Shown: positions 37,201 through 49,118 of the stretch, one piece after another
Numbering within the stretch: the stretch's first letter is position 1
How the letters are laid out: every line of letters begins with the position of its first letter
Source of the DNA: Daucus carota subsp. sativus
Lineage: Eukaryota; Streptophyta; Magnoliopsida; Apiales; Apiaceae
Length of the DNA: 64,000 bases
Reading direction: 5' to 3'
Assembly (NCBI RefSeq): GCF_001625215.2
Contig: NC_030381.2
Span: 44,824,689 to 44,888,688 of the forward strand
Translations under genes and position numbers: made by a program
The notes under the pieces: model-generated
The model's input: the letters and a program-made list of their open reading frames with translations, nothing else
What the model was told of the DNA's origin: nothing
Database searches by the model: none

Positions 37201-39928
37201 CTACCTAAACAGATATTAACCAATATCTTACCAGACTCCATATTAAGTATTCACGGCATACTCTTCCTATGTTTTTATATATGTGTGAAAGGAACAAGAA
37301 GAATACATACAAATCACTAAGAGAAATCAATCATTTACCATTCTCCTAGTAAATGACTTAAGATCAGTTTCATATCCTAAAGGAGAAAAGATTTCATGAG
37401 GTATACCTGCCCCATGCAGATTTCATGCTGCCCCATGCAGACAATCAATTTTATTATTGTGTGTCAGGAACTCAAAGTTTCTGACTTAATTTTTACAAGT
37501 GTTTTTTGTAATTTCTGTATTTGAGAGGTTAATCTAGTGAAAACAAGTAAGAATCAAGTGTTTAGAAGCTAGAAAAAAGTAGATAACAGGTACAGATTGA
37601 TAGATTTTAGAGAAAAAAGCTAAAAGAGATATAAACCCCATAGATAAAACTCAAAATTCTAGTATATATATACAAAGAGAGATAGAGTAGAAAATTTAGA
37701 GAGAGAAGCAGTTGGAGGAACCAAGTACGTTTTCTGATATTTCATAATGCATAATCCAGGATTACATCTACTACAGGTATTTATAGACCTGGACTTACAA
37801 AACTGCCCATACTCCTATTGGACTGCTACTATTGTATTATAGCTTCGCACTCATAAAACACAGACCCAGACATTAAGGCAGAATTACGCAATAAATTTTG
37901 AATGAAAAACAAATCATAAAGCCCAAGGGAGGAGCTGACTTTTCAATCTAGATCAAAAAACCCAAGCCACTTTTGAATTGTGCCACTTGAAACCTAATCA
38001 GCAGAGTGTCATGTGCTATTAATTTTTATCACACTTCAGACAAGGGGCATTGACCGATTTGACTTCTATAATCATGACCATTAATCAATAATCAACAGAA
38101 ATCTGAATGTCGACCATGCTGAATGTCGACCATGGAAAGATCATATCCTTACTGACTCTTGTGTCCATCAATACCATAAGCAGAAACTAGAACTTGCAAC
38201 AGCAATTTTTGAAATTCTTTATAATAATGGCTAAAAAATGAACACAATAATGTCATTGGTCTTTCAGTTTCTTGTATAATTATAAAAAGCAATTGTGCAT
38301 TTTTATCTACCGACTTCTTCAACTCGTCTGTCTTAAAACAGTTAAGTTCTTCTATATTGCATTAATATATCATATATAGTCAATGTATATATTTGTGGAG
38401 TTTTCAATGTATATATGGACATTAAGTATGTCACAAAGGAAGGAACAGCAAAGAAATCTCAAGACAAAAGTCAACCATCTACAAGATCAAAGGGTCAGAC
38501 AAAGTCCTAATACACATATAGTTTATTGCAGTTAGTGTCATACTTGGAGGCTTATGTGCTGGCTCAGGAGCAATACGGAACTTGTTATAGTTTCGAAGAA
38601 TTTCACATATTTCAGCTGGGCGTAACCATCGATTCTGAGCTTCTGAGAGTATCTGCTCAATATCTGCAATAAAATGACAAGATAAGTACACAATCTCTAG
38701 GTTTATGCAACATTAAATGTATTAGCATAGTGCATACTGTGTATGTTCATTGTTATAACTATTCTAAAAATCCAATGGTACATGTTACCGTTTACCAACA
38801 TATTTACAATTCCTGCTTCCAATCATTGGATTCCATCTATCTTAAAATTGTTCGGCTTATAACACATTGTAATAGGATTCCCCACTAGTTGCCTAGTATT
38901 GTTCGGCAATAAAAAATGCCTTACTCTTTTCACTCCAAATTCCCTTTAATAACTACAAACTTCCCCATTGCCACGTTCAAATCACACACATTTTCAAAGG
39001 TTGGTTCCTTTGCAACTTGAATAAATCATGTATGTTCCATCGACTCAAATTCAAAGTACGATTATCAAGCTAGGCAACATTTCAAATTTAAAGCATGATT
39101 ATCAGGATAAGCAAGAACAGCTTAGTTCACTACACTGGCAAAGCAAATCAGTTGAAATCGAAATTAATTCAAACCATGATTATCAAGTTAAACAAGAACA
39201 GCTTAGTTCACTACACCTATGTTACTCGGACTCAGATACAGAGTGTCGGACACATATGTGAGTGTCAGACTTGAGAACTTTGAAAGTTGAGGACATGGTA
39301 ACACTGTCCTATTTTTGGACACGGGTACGGGGACAAATTGCAATATACTAATAAACAAGTATGGTAAGTTAGACATCTAACAAAAAGTAACAATAAAACT
39401 CAAATTAGACATGATTTTATAGGGGATTTCGCAAATTAGGCGTCTTCTATACTTTAATCCCATTCTTGATTCTTTCTTTTTCTCATATATTTCTTTTAAA
39501 TTGTAAGTTCTACTCATATTTGATTTTTAAATTGATCAAAATGTCCACATTTTCGTCAAAGGATACGAAACGAAATAAGTGTCCTGTCGGAGTGTCCAAG
39601 TGTCCGACACGGTACAGCAACCTAAATAGAAGAGTCAGAGTAAAATAGCACTACACTAGCAAAGTAAATCAGTTGAAATCAAAATTCATATCGCAAGAAA
39701 TTATGCAACTACAATCACAACACAATTCATGATTCAAAGCACATAATCACGCAGCAACACTGGCATATCGACTAAATCTTGCACCGTTAAACTCACAAAA
39801 TCAAGTAATAGCAAATTAATATTCAACAGGCAGTCAATCAAACTAATAAATACATAGATTGAGAGATAGAGAGAGAGAGAGAGAGGACCTAATTGAGCAG
39901 CAAGACCGTAGCGCCGGCTATCCGCCAT
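28271..39928 (-). CDS. CAMTA: Calmodulin-binding transcription activator, CAMTA1/2/3 clade
   Basis: Nuclear factor linking Ca2+/calmodulin to transcription in cold and immune responses. Thirteen exons (minus): 39928..39889, 38663..38544, 36754..36639, 36231..36143, 35058..35016, 34531..34327, 34147..34037, 33934..33621, 32023..31511, 31334..30646, 30039..29460, 29319..28996, 28396..28271. All phases close, giving 1089 residues. The CG-1 DNA-binding domain is at about 13-139 (WLRPAEICEIL, FRKDGHNWRKKKDGKTVKEA, LHCYYAHGEDNENFQRRSYW). A TIG domain is at about 500-600, and ankyrin repeats at about 700-790 (GQGVLHFAAALGYDWAI, NGWTALHWAASYGR). Two IQ motifs lie at about 915-960 (AATRIQNKFRSYKGRKDF, VKIQAHVRGHQVRK). 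The Ca-dependent calmodulin site is WSVGILDKVILRWRRKGRGL. The TIG domain and MADSRRYGLAAQLDIEQ start favour CAMTA1/2/3 over CAMTA5/6. Confidence 0.97.
30185..30594. mobile_element. hAT-like MITE, copy 1, in a CAMTA intron
   Basis: 410 bp with inverted termini CTATGTTACTACGACTC and GAGTCCGAGTAACATAG and an exact 8-bp target duplication CATGAGAA (30177-30184, 30595-30602). It lies between coding exons 10 and 11. Its inverted relative is at 39217-39648. Confidence 0.9.
35975..36068. repeat. G-rich microsatellite with a long G run, CAMTA intron
   Basis: (GGGA)n-type tract followed by an uninterrupted run of about 20 G and then GA repeats. On the sense (minus) strand it is a C-rich polypyrimidine tract. 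It could form a G-quadruplex and the run length is probably unstable or mis-assembled. Confidence 0.9.
39085..39216. repeat. Tandem duplication preserving the empty site of MITE copy 2
   Basis: CAAGAACAGCTTAGTTCACT occurs near 39110 and again near 39193. The first copy continues TTCACTACACTGGCAAAG with no element; in the second the element sits exactly after CACTACAC and the tract resumes TAGCAAAGTAAATCAGTTG. Confidence 0.85.
39217..39648. mobile_element. hAT-like MITE, copy 2, in CAMTA intron 1, inverted relative to copy 1
   Basis: 432 bp. Left terminus CTATGTTACTCGGACTC, right terminus GAGTCAGAGTAAAATAG, with an exact 8-bp duplication CACTACAC (39209-39216, 39649-39656). The inner sequence is the reverse complement of copy 1 (shared tracts ACAAGTATGGTAAGTTAGAC-like and GTCCGACAC). 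Confidence 0.9.
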
Positions 39929-42187
39929 GAAGATAGAAACATACAAGCACACGATCTGAGCTTAATCAAGAAGTAGAATCGAATAAATGAGTAGAGAAAG
40001 AGTTGAATTAAGAAAACAAAGAGAATGAATTTGTGAAGATTATTATTATTACAGATTACAGATACTTAGGGCTAGAAAAGGGGGGGAGTGAGTTTAGGGG
40101 GAATTTACTGAGAAGGTAATGAGAAGAGAGATAGAAGCAAAGGCCGCCGATATAGAAGAACGATACATACATCTCTTTTCATTATTTATTGTTCACATTG
40201 ACCATGACATTCCCTTTTTTTATTTTTCACTTATTTTTGGGTTTTTTTTGAAAATTTTGGTTGGGTGTATTGCAATACTTGGGCGTTGACTAGAATTCAG
40301 TAGGGGATTTTTGATAAATCCACTTTTCCACACGTTTTCTGTTCAACCCGCTCTTGATGTCAGATTTAATTTCTTCTTGAACTCAACCAAAAAGATCGAG
40401 AGTATATTTTTGTTTCGGGATGTTTTGCTCGTTGTTGGTCCTTTTTTATATACATATTTTGATAAATTTTTAGTAAGTATTTTCATATTATTTTTACATT
40501 TTCACCGGCCCACCACCAATCAGTATGCCCAATTTGTTAGGGCGTTGGCTCACATTATCATTATATCTATCATTAATTTCTTAGATATTAAGATCCGAAA
40601 AAATATCTCAAATATCATTTATTAACGCTACATCGTGTAACGTTTTCAATGAATGTAGCATTCTGCTAGAATTAAGAAAACATAACGCTACATCGTGTAG
40701 CGTTTATTGGTCAGCAAAACGCTACGCAATTTAGTGTTTTTTCTGGATTGAAAGGTCAGCAAAACGCTATGTGATATAGCGTTTTCTACCAAGTTGAAAA
40801 TGCTACATTATCATACGTAAATAACGAATATTTAAGGTCATTTTTTTAAACTCTGTTATTTAGGATATTACTTTATTTTTTGTGAAATCTCGGACCATTA
40901 TTCAACTGGTTGTGCCATATGTTCAATTGAAATTATTTTACCAAAAATATTAATTTTGTCGTTTTCTCTAATTCAATTAGTTGAACACTTGTGCCGTTGT
41001 GCCGTGTGCGTGAATGTAATTACATTAATATTTCGATCAATTAGTTGTTCGATTTTCTGTTCTGGTTTAAGACTTTCAGTACTCTGCTCAAGTGTTTCTA
41101 AGAAAGTTGTCCAAATATTGGTCCGGGCAGTTCCCGATTAGCCACCGTTCAGTGTTTAGTGATAATCGGATAATCAGAAAATTGATCGAAATGATTAACG
41201 GAGATATTAGTAAGATATATAAAATAATATTATAATAATTACTTTATTAATCTGTTATATTAATTTTAAAAATTATACCATGATTAGTCGGATTTAAAAA
41301 TTCAAATCGTTAAAATGGCCTAACGATTAATCAATCGGGCCTAGATAAATGAAGAATAAGATTTTGTTGGAAAAACAAGTCCTAGCTGACAAACGATAAA
41401 CACGCGTCCTACAGGCCTCCAGTCACTCCACCATTTCTCCATTATCATCATAGCGATTATGACCAAAACCTGAACAGATATGAACCACTTTCGATAAATT
41501 ACCCGGATAGAAGTAACGAAAAACACAGTTATAGCTCCGAAAGCTATGCTTTTGAGGGGAAAGAATATGCCCCCTAAGGCCCTAATTTTCCATAGAAATA
41601 AACTAAAAGTACAAAATTACTGATACTACAACTCTACAAGTTTGTGCTAGCAGTAACGTAAGAGGCTAAGAGCTCTACCGAACGTACTTAATTTTCTTCA
41701 TGCATTTGCTGCACAAATTCTGGACAAGTATTTAGCAAAAAAAAAAACAAATTCTGGACAAGTAGAAACCAAATAACATAGCAGCATAGCCCACTTGTAC
41801 TTGTACACCAGTTATAACCCACATCTAATTTGAAATAATAACATACAACAGGGACCTGCACCAGGGAATTGATGTTCCGACAACTTGAACAACATGAAAA
41901 CCGTAAATCAAACTAAACCAGGTAAAAAGAGCAACAAGTAATAAGCTACTTATAGCATTATTGGCCAGTTCTATGATGCGATAGAGACAAATTATTCAAC
42001 TCAACTAACCATTTCATGCTATGAACTAAATCTTAAAGTTAAAAGTCTCTCTATTACAAGATCTGCTACAGCACAGAGCATAATCGCCTGTACTTTTAAG
42101 GATGAAAGGGGCTTCAAAATTAACTAAAAAAGATAATTCAACAAGATAAGTAAGCTAGTAGTGATAGATATTATATCAGCTTGGCAA
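39929..42187. other. Intergenic: CAMTA promoter side and DUF4057 3' side
   Basis: The CAMTA 5' UTR and promoter are expected at 39929-40300; a W-box-like TTGACC lies near 40198. 40310-40620 and 40800-41520 show no gene. A palindrome cluster occupies 40624-40785. The part after 41570 is the 3' flank of the DUF4057 gene. Confidence 0.5.
40624..40785. repeat. Cluster of four short palindromes, AACGCTA...TAGCGTT type
   Basis: Palindrome-like units at 40624-40644 (AACGCTACATCGTGTAACGT), 40684-40705, 40716-40740 and 40761-40785. The last two are also a direct tandem repeat with a period of 45 bp beginning GGTCAGCAAAACGCTA. Related degraded units lie at 27000-27120. Confidence 0.75.
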
Positions 42188-45100
42188 CTAAACCAATGCT
42201 ATGCTGCTGTCACCGCCTGGGGGCTGACGTACACCACCCAAGCCCTCTCTAGGTTCTGCCTTTCCATCAGAGAATATATCACTACCACTCATTTCTTTCA
42301 TCTTCGCAACACTAAGTGACTTCTCAGTAGATCCCGGAGGAACATCTCCCTTGAAGATATCATTGCCAGTAAGCTCCGCAAACTTCTGGTTATGAATTTT
42401 CTTTGTTGTCTTGGTCTCAGGTTCGTCACCAAAGAGAATGTTACTATGACCTCCTGCAGGCTACAAAAATGCATTCAAATATTAGTTTAGAGCAAGTTCA
42501 ACAATTTCCAGAGCAAGTCCAAGAGAAGCCTTATATCATGTACTAAGTTCAAATTTAGGGCATTTGATAAAAATGGTTGCTCCAACAATGTCCTAGTGAT
42601 GCCTTAGAGCAAGTCCAACAGCTGCCTTATTTAGTGTCCTGAGTCATAATATAGGGCATTTGATAAAAAACTTGATCCAACAATGTTCTAGTGATGCCCT
42701 ATATCACTAGGACAACCCATTCAAGCCCTATTTTTGAGGCACTCTCTCTCCTTACCCTATCCCATATTTTATAATAAATTCTTACCAACACTCTCTTTCT
42801 CTCTCTATTTTATATTATGTTTTAATGATGAAAGTAAATTTTTAATAATAAAATATTTAACATATAGTGAAAATAAGGCACATTGTTGGAGTTGAAGTTA
42901 GTAGAATATGTGCTAAACTACTAGGACATAATTTTTTATATTATTTTTAGGGCTCCAACTATGACATTGTTGGACTTGCTCTTATATCACTAGGACAACC
43001 CCTTCAAGCCCTATTTTTGAGGCACTCTCTCTCCTTGCCACATTCCATATTTTATAATAAATTCCTATGATCCTATCAACACTCTCTTTCTCTCTCTACT
43101 TTATATTATGTTTTAATGATGAAAGTGAACTTTTAATAATAAAATATTAAACATATAGTGAAAATAAGGCACATTGTTGGAGTTGAAGTTAGTAGAATAT
43201 GTCCTAAACTACTAGGACATAATTTTTTATATTATATTTAGGGTTTCAACTAGGACACTGTTGGACTTGCTCCTAACCTAAAATTTGAGGCATTTGATAG
43301 AAATAAGTGCTCCAACAATGTCCTAGTGGTACCTTAAAAAACTAGGACATCCAACACGTGCCTTATTTTTAAGGCACCACTATGCATGCCCTAAACTATT
43401 TTTATCAATAAAAATTAGTTTCCCTCCATTTTAACACATCTCTCTCCTCTCATCTTTTCCATTTCCCTTCCCTCCAACACTAATTCAAATATATTATTAT
43501 TTTAACAATAAGGCACCATTTTAAGGCATATTATTGGAGTTCATATACATAAATATTGTCCTATATCACTAGGACACTATTTTTAATATATTTATAGGGC
43601 ACTTGTTAGGACATTGTTGGACTTGCTCTTAGCACACTGTACATGTTTTGTAATTAATCAGAAAAACACTTACATAAATAAATCCAAGCTAGGATAGTTA
43701 CAGATAATCCAACTACAATGTATACTATCTAAGCTACTAGACAGACCAATAAATCCTAAATTGCCAATAAAGTTTTATTAAAATATTATTGTACCATTTA
43801 AATGCAAGCTATCATGAAGTGCATATGATGATATTGAGGTCAAATGGCAATCCAATCTGAAAGGACAAGTCACGTACACTTACCTTGATGGAATCAAGGA
43901 GATCAACATATATTTCACTAGATCATAATTATGTATAATGTAGATTGCAGTAATAAAATAAAGCGGATGAGGGCCATGAGGCTCTGTATGTTACACAAAA
44001 TACTTAGGACATTATAATGGATGAGATAACTGATAACATATTGTAAAATTTTACCAGATGGTCTTGTGTGTATGCTAGCCAATAAGCCAATCGTCTAGCT
44101 GGTGTTCAAAATTGTATGGTTCTCAAATTCCTATGTAGGAATTCGACATTGAATATTCCCTTGAGTTTGATGTGTAGAGTACTTCAAAAGCAACGGAAAA
44201 AAAAAGGATTCAAAGAAAAAGAGCTACAAGTAAAATACCTCTAGGGGCCATAAATCCTGGGTTTTTTTTAAGGGGGACGGGAAGGGTTTATAAATGAAAA
44301 ATAGTAGAATACTTGTCAAACCCTTTTTAAACATGTCTTACCCATATTGCCATCTAATAACTTGGCTTGGCAGCTAGATCTAATAATCAACTGCAACTTT
44401 TAAGTGTTTTAAAGATTTTGTATTGACCACATGGAATCCTAAGGTGAGGAACTCATTTTCATATATAATTAAAATTCATTTAGAATACACAGTACCAAAA
44501 TATAGAAGTCCCATATGACTAAGTAAAGTCAACTTGACGAAAGTTTAATCACAAGTTATGCACATTTATCATCTAATCTAATTCAGACATATCTACAAAG
44601 ACAACATATCACAAGGCTTACTTGTAGACATTCAGATGATACCCATCGTATTGCATATTTAAAATAAGTCCAGTTAATATTTAAATAGACTTATCTTTGG
44701 GAGGTGTTCTTGCTTTATATTATCATACATACAAACACTAAACTTACATTAGAAACTTTGACAGATGTGCGAAGATTTCGTGGTGGAGCAGGTTCTTCCA
44801 TGTCTCTGTTTGCTTTCACTTCCAAGTTGCGTGCAGCAGTCAATTTTCGAGCAGGGATCTCCGGAGGAGGACCAAATATGTCATGTCCACTAAGTTCCTT
44901 GCATTTGGCATCAGATGACTGCTTCTTAATTTTACTGTCTGCCTCACCTAGCGTACCACTTAACTCACGCTGCTTGGCTACTTCAGGGAGACTTGTAGGC
45001 TTCTTTGGAGAAACATCCCCCTCAGTACTGAAGGAAATCTGACTAATGCCGTGTGCTGCTTGCTGAAAATTTAAATAAACATGAAAACGTAAAACGTCAT

Positions 45101-46102
45101 CAGAAGAATTCACCGGGAAGGTTTAAACATACAATGGCTGAAGTAAAAATATTCTATTACCTGAACAATTCGCACTGATGTTTTGTTGTTAGCATTGAAG
45201 TTCATACTGCCTGCTTCTAGTTCCCCATTCTCACCATCCTCTGCAAATATCTTATTTCCAGTAACCTCCTTTAACTTATGCCCTGAACAAGGCTTCCTGC
45301 AAGTGCTGTATTCAAATGATTCCAAAAAGCAACAAATATCTCAGAAACAAACACACTGCCTATTTATATATTGCGAGTATCAAACTTGGACAGATATGGA
45401 TTCAGTAATGCAGCATTACAAATAAAATCAGAACTACAACATTACTTTAATTCCATCATTAGTTTTCACAGTATAATACAACAACAATTACTTCACATTT
45501 TAGCCCTAAATTCTTACTAATCATCTTGAATAAATATATATATGTGCATATATAGTAAAAGGAAACATATATATATTTCGCAATAATGTAACATAGATTG
45601 GACAACGATATACATTAAATACAACTTTGTCGACAACAAAATCAACAATCTCTATCAATTAACTAAAGCTAACAGCATTCTAATCATAATTATCAAAAAA
45701 ACCACAAAACAAAGGATCAGCTTAAATTCAGATTTAAACTAAACCGTACAGTCATAGATCTACACTCACCTAACACACACATTTACACACACTTACACAC
45801 ACATACAACAATGAAATAGGTTGGTAATACCTTCGATTAAGAGTCTCCGTCTCTTCATTGGTGACCTGAACACCTGACAACACCTTGCTAATTCCTTCGG
45901 ACGGCTATTGATATAACAAAACGAGAGTTAATATTCAATTGTGAAACAGATCGAATAACAATAATGATCAAGGATGTGTGAAATGAGTGAGAACCTGATG
46001 AGAGCGAGCGGCGGAGCGGGGAGTGTTGGTGGCCGGAGGGATCTCCGACCAGGTGAGAAGATCGGCGGTGGATTGGTGTGGCTTTTGCACTGCTCTTTCC
46101 AT
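42188..46102 (-). CDS. DUF4057 family protein (HN1/Jupiter-like motifs)
   Basis: Plant family of unknown function; the name hematological/neurological-expressed-like has been used. Five exons (minus): 46102..45995, 45904..45831, 45296..45161, 45062..44748, 42460..42188. All introns are GT-AG and phases close, giving 301 residues. The start MERAVQKPHQSTADLLTWSE and the end GGVRQPPGGDSSIALV are the conserved family ends. Visible inside are SEGISKVLSGVQVTNEE, SPKKPTSLPEVAKQRELSG and GGHSNILFGDEP. A short motif of the type (L/V/M)(S/T)GxxIF recurs four times (KEVTGNKIF, KELSGHDIF, AELTGNDIF, KEMSGSDIF). No signal peptide or membrane segment is seen; it looks largely disordered. A microtubule role, by analogy with Jupiter proteins, is speculation. 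Confidence 0.93.
42511..43272. mobile_element. MITE family B, middle nested copy
   Basis: Left terminus GAGCAAGTCCAAGAG and right terminus TGTTGGACTTGCTC. The flanking triplets are CCA and CTA, probably a decayed target duplication. Its own body is split by the innermost copy inside the tract GATGCCTTA / TTATATCACTAGGAC. Confidence 0.75.
42607..42981. mobile_element. MITE family B, innermost nested copy
   Basis: 375 bp, GAGCAAGTCCAACAG to TTGTTGGACTTGCTC, exact TTA on both sides (42604-42606, 42982-42984). Confidence 0.85.
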
Positions 46103-46514
46103 CTCTATCTCTCTCTAGATTTTAAATGTTAATCCACTCTTCAAGTACACTTCAAATACTTCTCTACTCACGAGTCTACTACAGTATCTTTTTTTTTGTT
46201 AACTACGTCGCACCGGCTTGTATCCGTGCAAACATATCCTGTTTTCTTTAATGATTTTTGTGATATATCATAATATTATTTATTTAATTTTATTAATTAT
46301 TAATTATATACATTAATTTTTTTTTCTTTTTTCTGACAATGGAAACTTATATGCCTTACAAATTAGTATCTGTTCTAATACTATTCGGATGAGCCAGAGT
46401 CGAATTCGGGTCTCCAAAAACAACAGAGGATAAACTCACGCTCGTGCTCATACATTACATTAAATTTTTTTGTTTCAAGTACAAATTCTTTTTAAAGATA
46501 ATGCCCAATATAAA

Positions 46515-46787
46515 AGGGGTGGCAGTTTCGGATAACGGGTCGTGTTCGTGTCAGCAATCGGGTCAATTTCGAGTCGATTTCGGGTAAAGCTAAAATCACT
46601 TAAAATTGAATAAAACTAAAAATTGAAGGTATTAGAAACGAAATTAGAATTTCGGGTCATGTCGGGTCCATTTCGTGTCAAAACGGGTGATTTTCGGGTC
46701 ACTTTCGGGTTTTGTCTCAGTAAATCGGGTTACGGATTTGGGTCGGGTTCGGGTCGGGTTCGGGTCGTGTCTGATATTGCCAGCCCT
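46515..46787. mobile_element. hAT-like MITE rich in CGGGT repeats
   Basis: Left end AGGGGTGGCAGTTTCGG and right end CTGATATTGCCAGCCCTA are inverted, and the interior has many GGGTC/CGGGTTCGGGTC tracts, a common plant hAT-MITE layout. The 8-bp flanks (AATATAAA and ATTATAAT) match only partly. Confidence 0.6.
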
Positions 46788-47779
46788 AATTATAATATTA
46801 ATATTTTTAGCTGAAAAGGGTCGTTACTTTTATTGACAAAATATTAAAAACATGATAATTTTATTCTTAAGACGAATAAGGTCTAATTATGAGACCGTTG
46901 GTTCATGATTAATTAACTAGGTGAGAATCCGTATTCAACTTGAAAAATATATCATTTGTTACGTGCATTTTTATATTTTTCATTCTCCACTATAATCTAT
47001 TATCTATTTATTATATATCTCTCTTGATATTGAGAATTTTATTATCCTGAGTATTTCAATATTTAGTGCACACTGTATATGAAAATACTATATTTTAATA
47101 CATAATTTATAAAATTCACATGTTTATATGGGCTCCTAACAACTTTTAAATATATTATAAATATAAATTTTAGTTCTTAGTAATCTCATATGAGATCATT
47201 AATAATATTCTTCATCTTCATTACTTATTTTTTTATAAAAAATAATTTGTATTTATAAGATCATTTGTAAGAGGCACTCTTTATGAGTTCATAACTAGAA
47301 AAGTAAAAGAGCCGGGGTCAGATTGAGTTTCAAGAGACTCTTATAAACTCTTTATATACTTAAGAATCTATTATTTCTTTTTTGATCAAATCTATTATTT
47401 CTACTCTCTTTTAGAAGTCTCCACGTGGTTCTTAACTTATTTTCAATAATAGAATTTATTATATCCTCTTCATCCATCATGTTTCCTCTTTTTGTGTTTA
47501 TTTTTATTAAAATATAAAATAAAAAAAAAGTATACAAAGTATTGTTAGTGTTGACATTTTTAAATATGTATTGATTTTTTAAGAGTCATATATTTCATAT
47601 TATATCTAAGAGGAACTAAGATGCTATTCGCGATGCTAAGAAGCTTTTAGTGGTGTTTATTTGATGGGTAATGAATCCCGTTAACGGGAATCAGAACCTA
47701 AGACATATTTATTGGTATTTGAATTAGTGATGTGAATTGTCACTTGATCGGAAATCGCAGCTTTTGGAAAGCTCATTCC
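46788..47779. other. Intergenic between the DUF4057 promoter side and the C2-like array
   Basis: No gene recognised. 47330-47640 resembles a decayed family A MITE (AAGTCTCCACGTGGTTCTTA-like interior and a GATGCTATTCGCGATGCTAA right end). Confidence 0.4.
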
Positions 47780-48018
47780 CATATCTAATAGCATGCTGCT
47801 CACTGACTCTTTGGTTCCGAAACAATCAAAGGAGAAAGATTGGTTCCATGCCGAGTTTGAAGATGACATGCACCTCTCGAGTCTCGAATTGGACTCTGTT
47901 CTTGCTTCCTGCTGACATACAGCATCTTATGAACAAGCTTCCGGTGGAATTGAACTCGACGTTTCTGGCACTTGAGATTCTTAGTTCACAGCTAAAAGCT
48001 GATTGAACTTGAAACCAT
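47780..48018 (-). pseudogene. C2-like gene relic 1 (frameshifted and 3'-truncated)
   Basis: Left-most member of the tandem family. From the Met at 48018 a deletion of about five bases right after the start shifts the frame. The next open part reads AFSCELRISSARNVEFNSTGSLFIRCCMSAGSKNRVQFETREV. A second shift follows, and a third piece reads SAWNQSFSFDCFGTKESVSSMLLD before family similarity ends near 47780. The C-terminal half, including the cysteine cluster, is gone. The recurrent upstream element is still present at 48189-48205. Confidence 0.88.
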
Positions 48019-49118
48019 GCAAGAAAATATAAACTATACGTATCTGTTTGCACAAAGTGAAAACACAGAGTTGTAAGTTTGGTTGTTGAGAAGTTGAGAG
48101 AGTGCTTTAAGCCACTATTTATGATCGATAAGCTCTGCGATACAAAATGTTCGTCTGAATTAAAATTCATGAAATGAGATTTCGTTAAGGATCTGTGTGA
48201 TCGGCATAAGATAAATAAGCACTAGCTGGATTTTATTGTGATTTTACAAGATCTTGTTGAGGCAAAACCCCTAAGGTAATCCTTGCAGTGGAATATATAC
48301 GAGTATCTTCGTTTCTAAATTTATACATACAAAAAACGCGCATACTTATCCAGAGAAAAGCAGCAGCAAACAACCTCATGTTTCCTAATAGTACAGCTAC
48401 ATTCGAATGGCTCAAAGTGATCTCCATAGGACAAAACTACAAGTTAGTGCAGGTATGGTCACACATGTATATAAGCTGCAGCTCAATGGAAAGTAGCTAA
48501 TTCCATGTCATTAAAGTAGAAGTATGAGTGCGATTATATTTTGTAGGCAATTTTTGATTTCAGACAGGGGTGTCGTTTTAAACTTCAATTTTTACTTGTT
48601 GGCTTGTTCGCTGAAGAATTTTACTGATCTGTTAAAGTGTGTGTGCAAGACTGATTGTGAGAGTAATTTCTTCAGGAAACTGGTCCCTGAAAAAGGCAAT
48701 TGTTCGTAACCATTTTTGAACTTTTTTTTAATCACGGGAAGATAAAAACCCTAGGATGACGCAGTCATTTGTTCACATAAACGCATTTCACGGCTAAAGC
48801 TTTAATCAATAAAAACGGATGAAAGATGATTGCATCAATCGCTTGTCAGGAGTCTGGCGCATTTCTGTAGGCAATTTATGTATTCCTTTTCTTTAATAAA
48901 GGAAAATATAGTTCAGAATTCAAAATGAAGTCATACAAATTATAATAAGTTTAAGATTAAGATTAACTGATATCAAGGCAAAGATATAACCAATTTGTAT
49001 ACACCAATGCAAATCAATTTCAAAAGAAAATAAATCCAGATTTTTCTTCAATCAATTTAACAGTTTACATTTGTGTCTCTAGCTAATTAGCAAACTACAA
49101 CTGATCGCTTCCCCTCTT
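48019..49118. other. Spacer between C2-like relic 1 and copy A
   Basis: Contains the relic's former promoter (recurrent element at 48189-48205). No gene recognised in 48230-49118; short frames near 48288-48500 and 48524-48709 show no motif. Confidence 0.45.
48189..48205 (-). promoter_or_regulatory. Recurrent array element, copy 1 of 8
   Basis: GGATCTGTGTGATCGGC on the plus strand, 171 bp upstream of the relic 1 start. The other copies start at 50878, 52173, 55374, 57999, 59859, 61546 and 63195. The consensus core is GGAYTYGTGTGATCSGCT. Confidence 0.65.

Larger units (their letters stand above)
42490..43628. mobile_element. MITE family B, outermost of three nested copies, DUF4057 intron 4
   Basis: Left terminus GAGCAAGTTCAACAA, right terminus TTGTTGGACTTGCTC, TTA at 42487-42489 and 43629-43631. 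Its body is split by the second copy: the tract stops after ATTTCCA and resumes CTAACCTAAAATTTGAGGC. Confidence 0.8.

Noticed and set aside
47826-48170. 114-codon minus-strand frame considered as an intact small C2-like gene
   Set aside because: It opens upstream of the family start codon in a shifted frame and ends at a second frameshift; it is part of relic 1.
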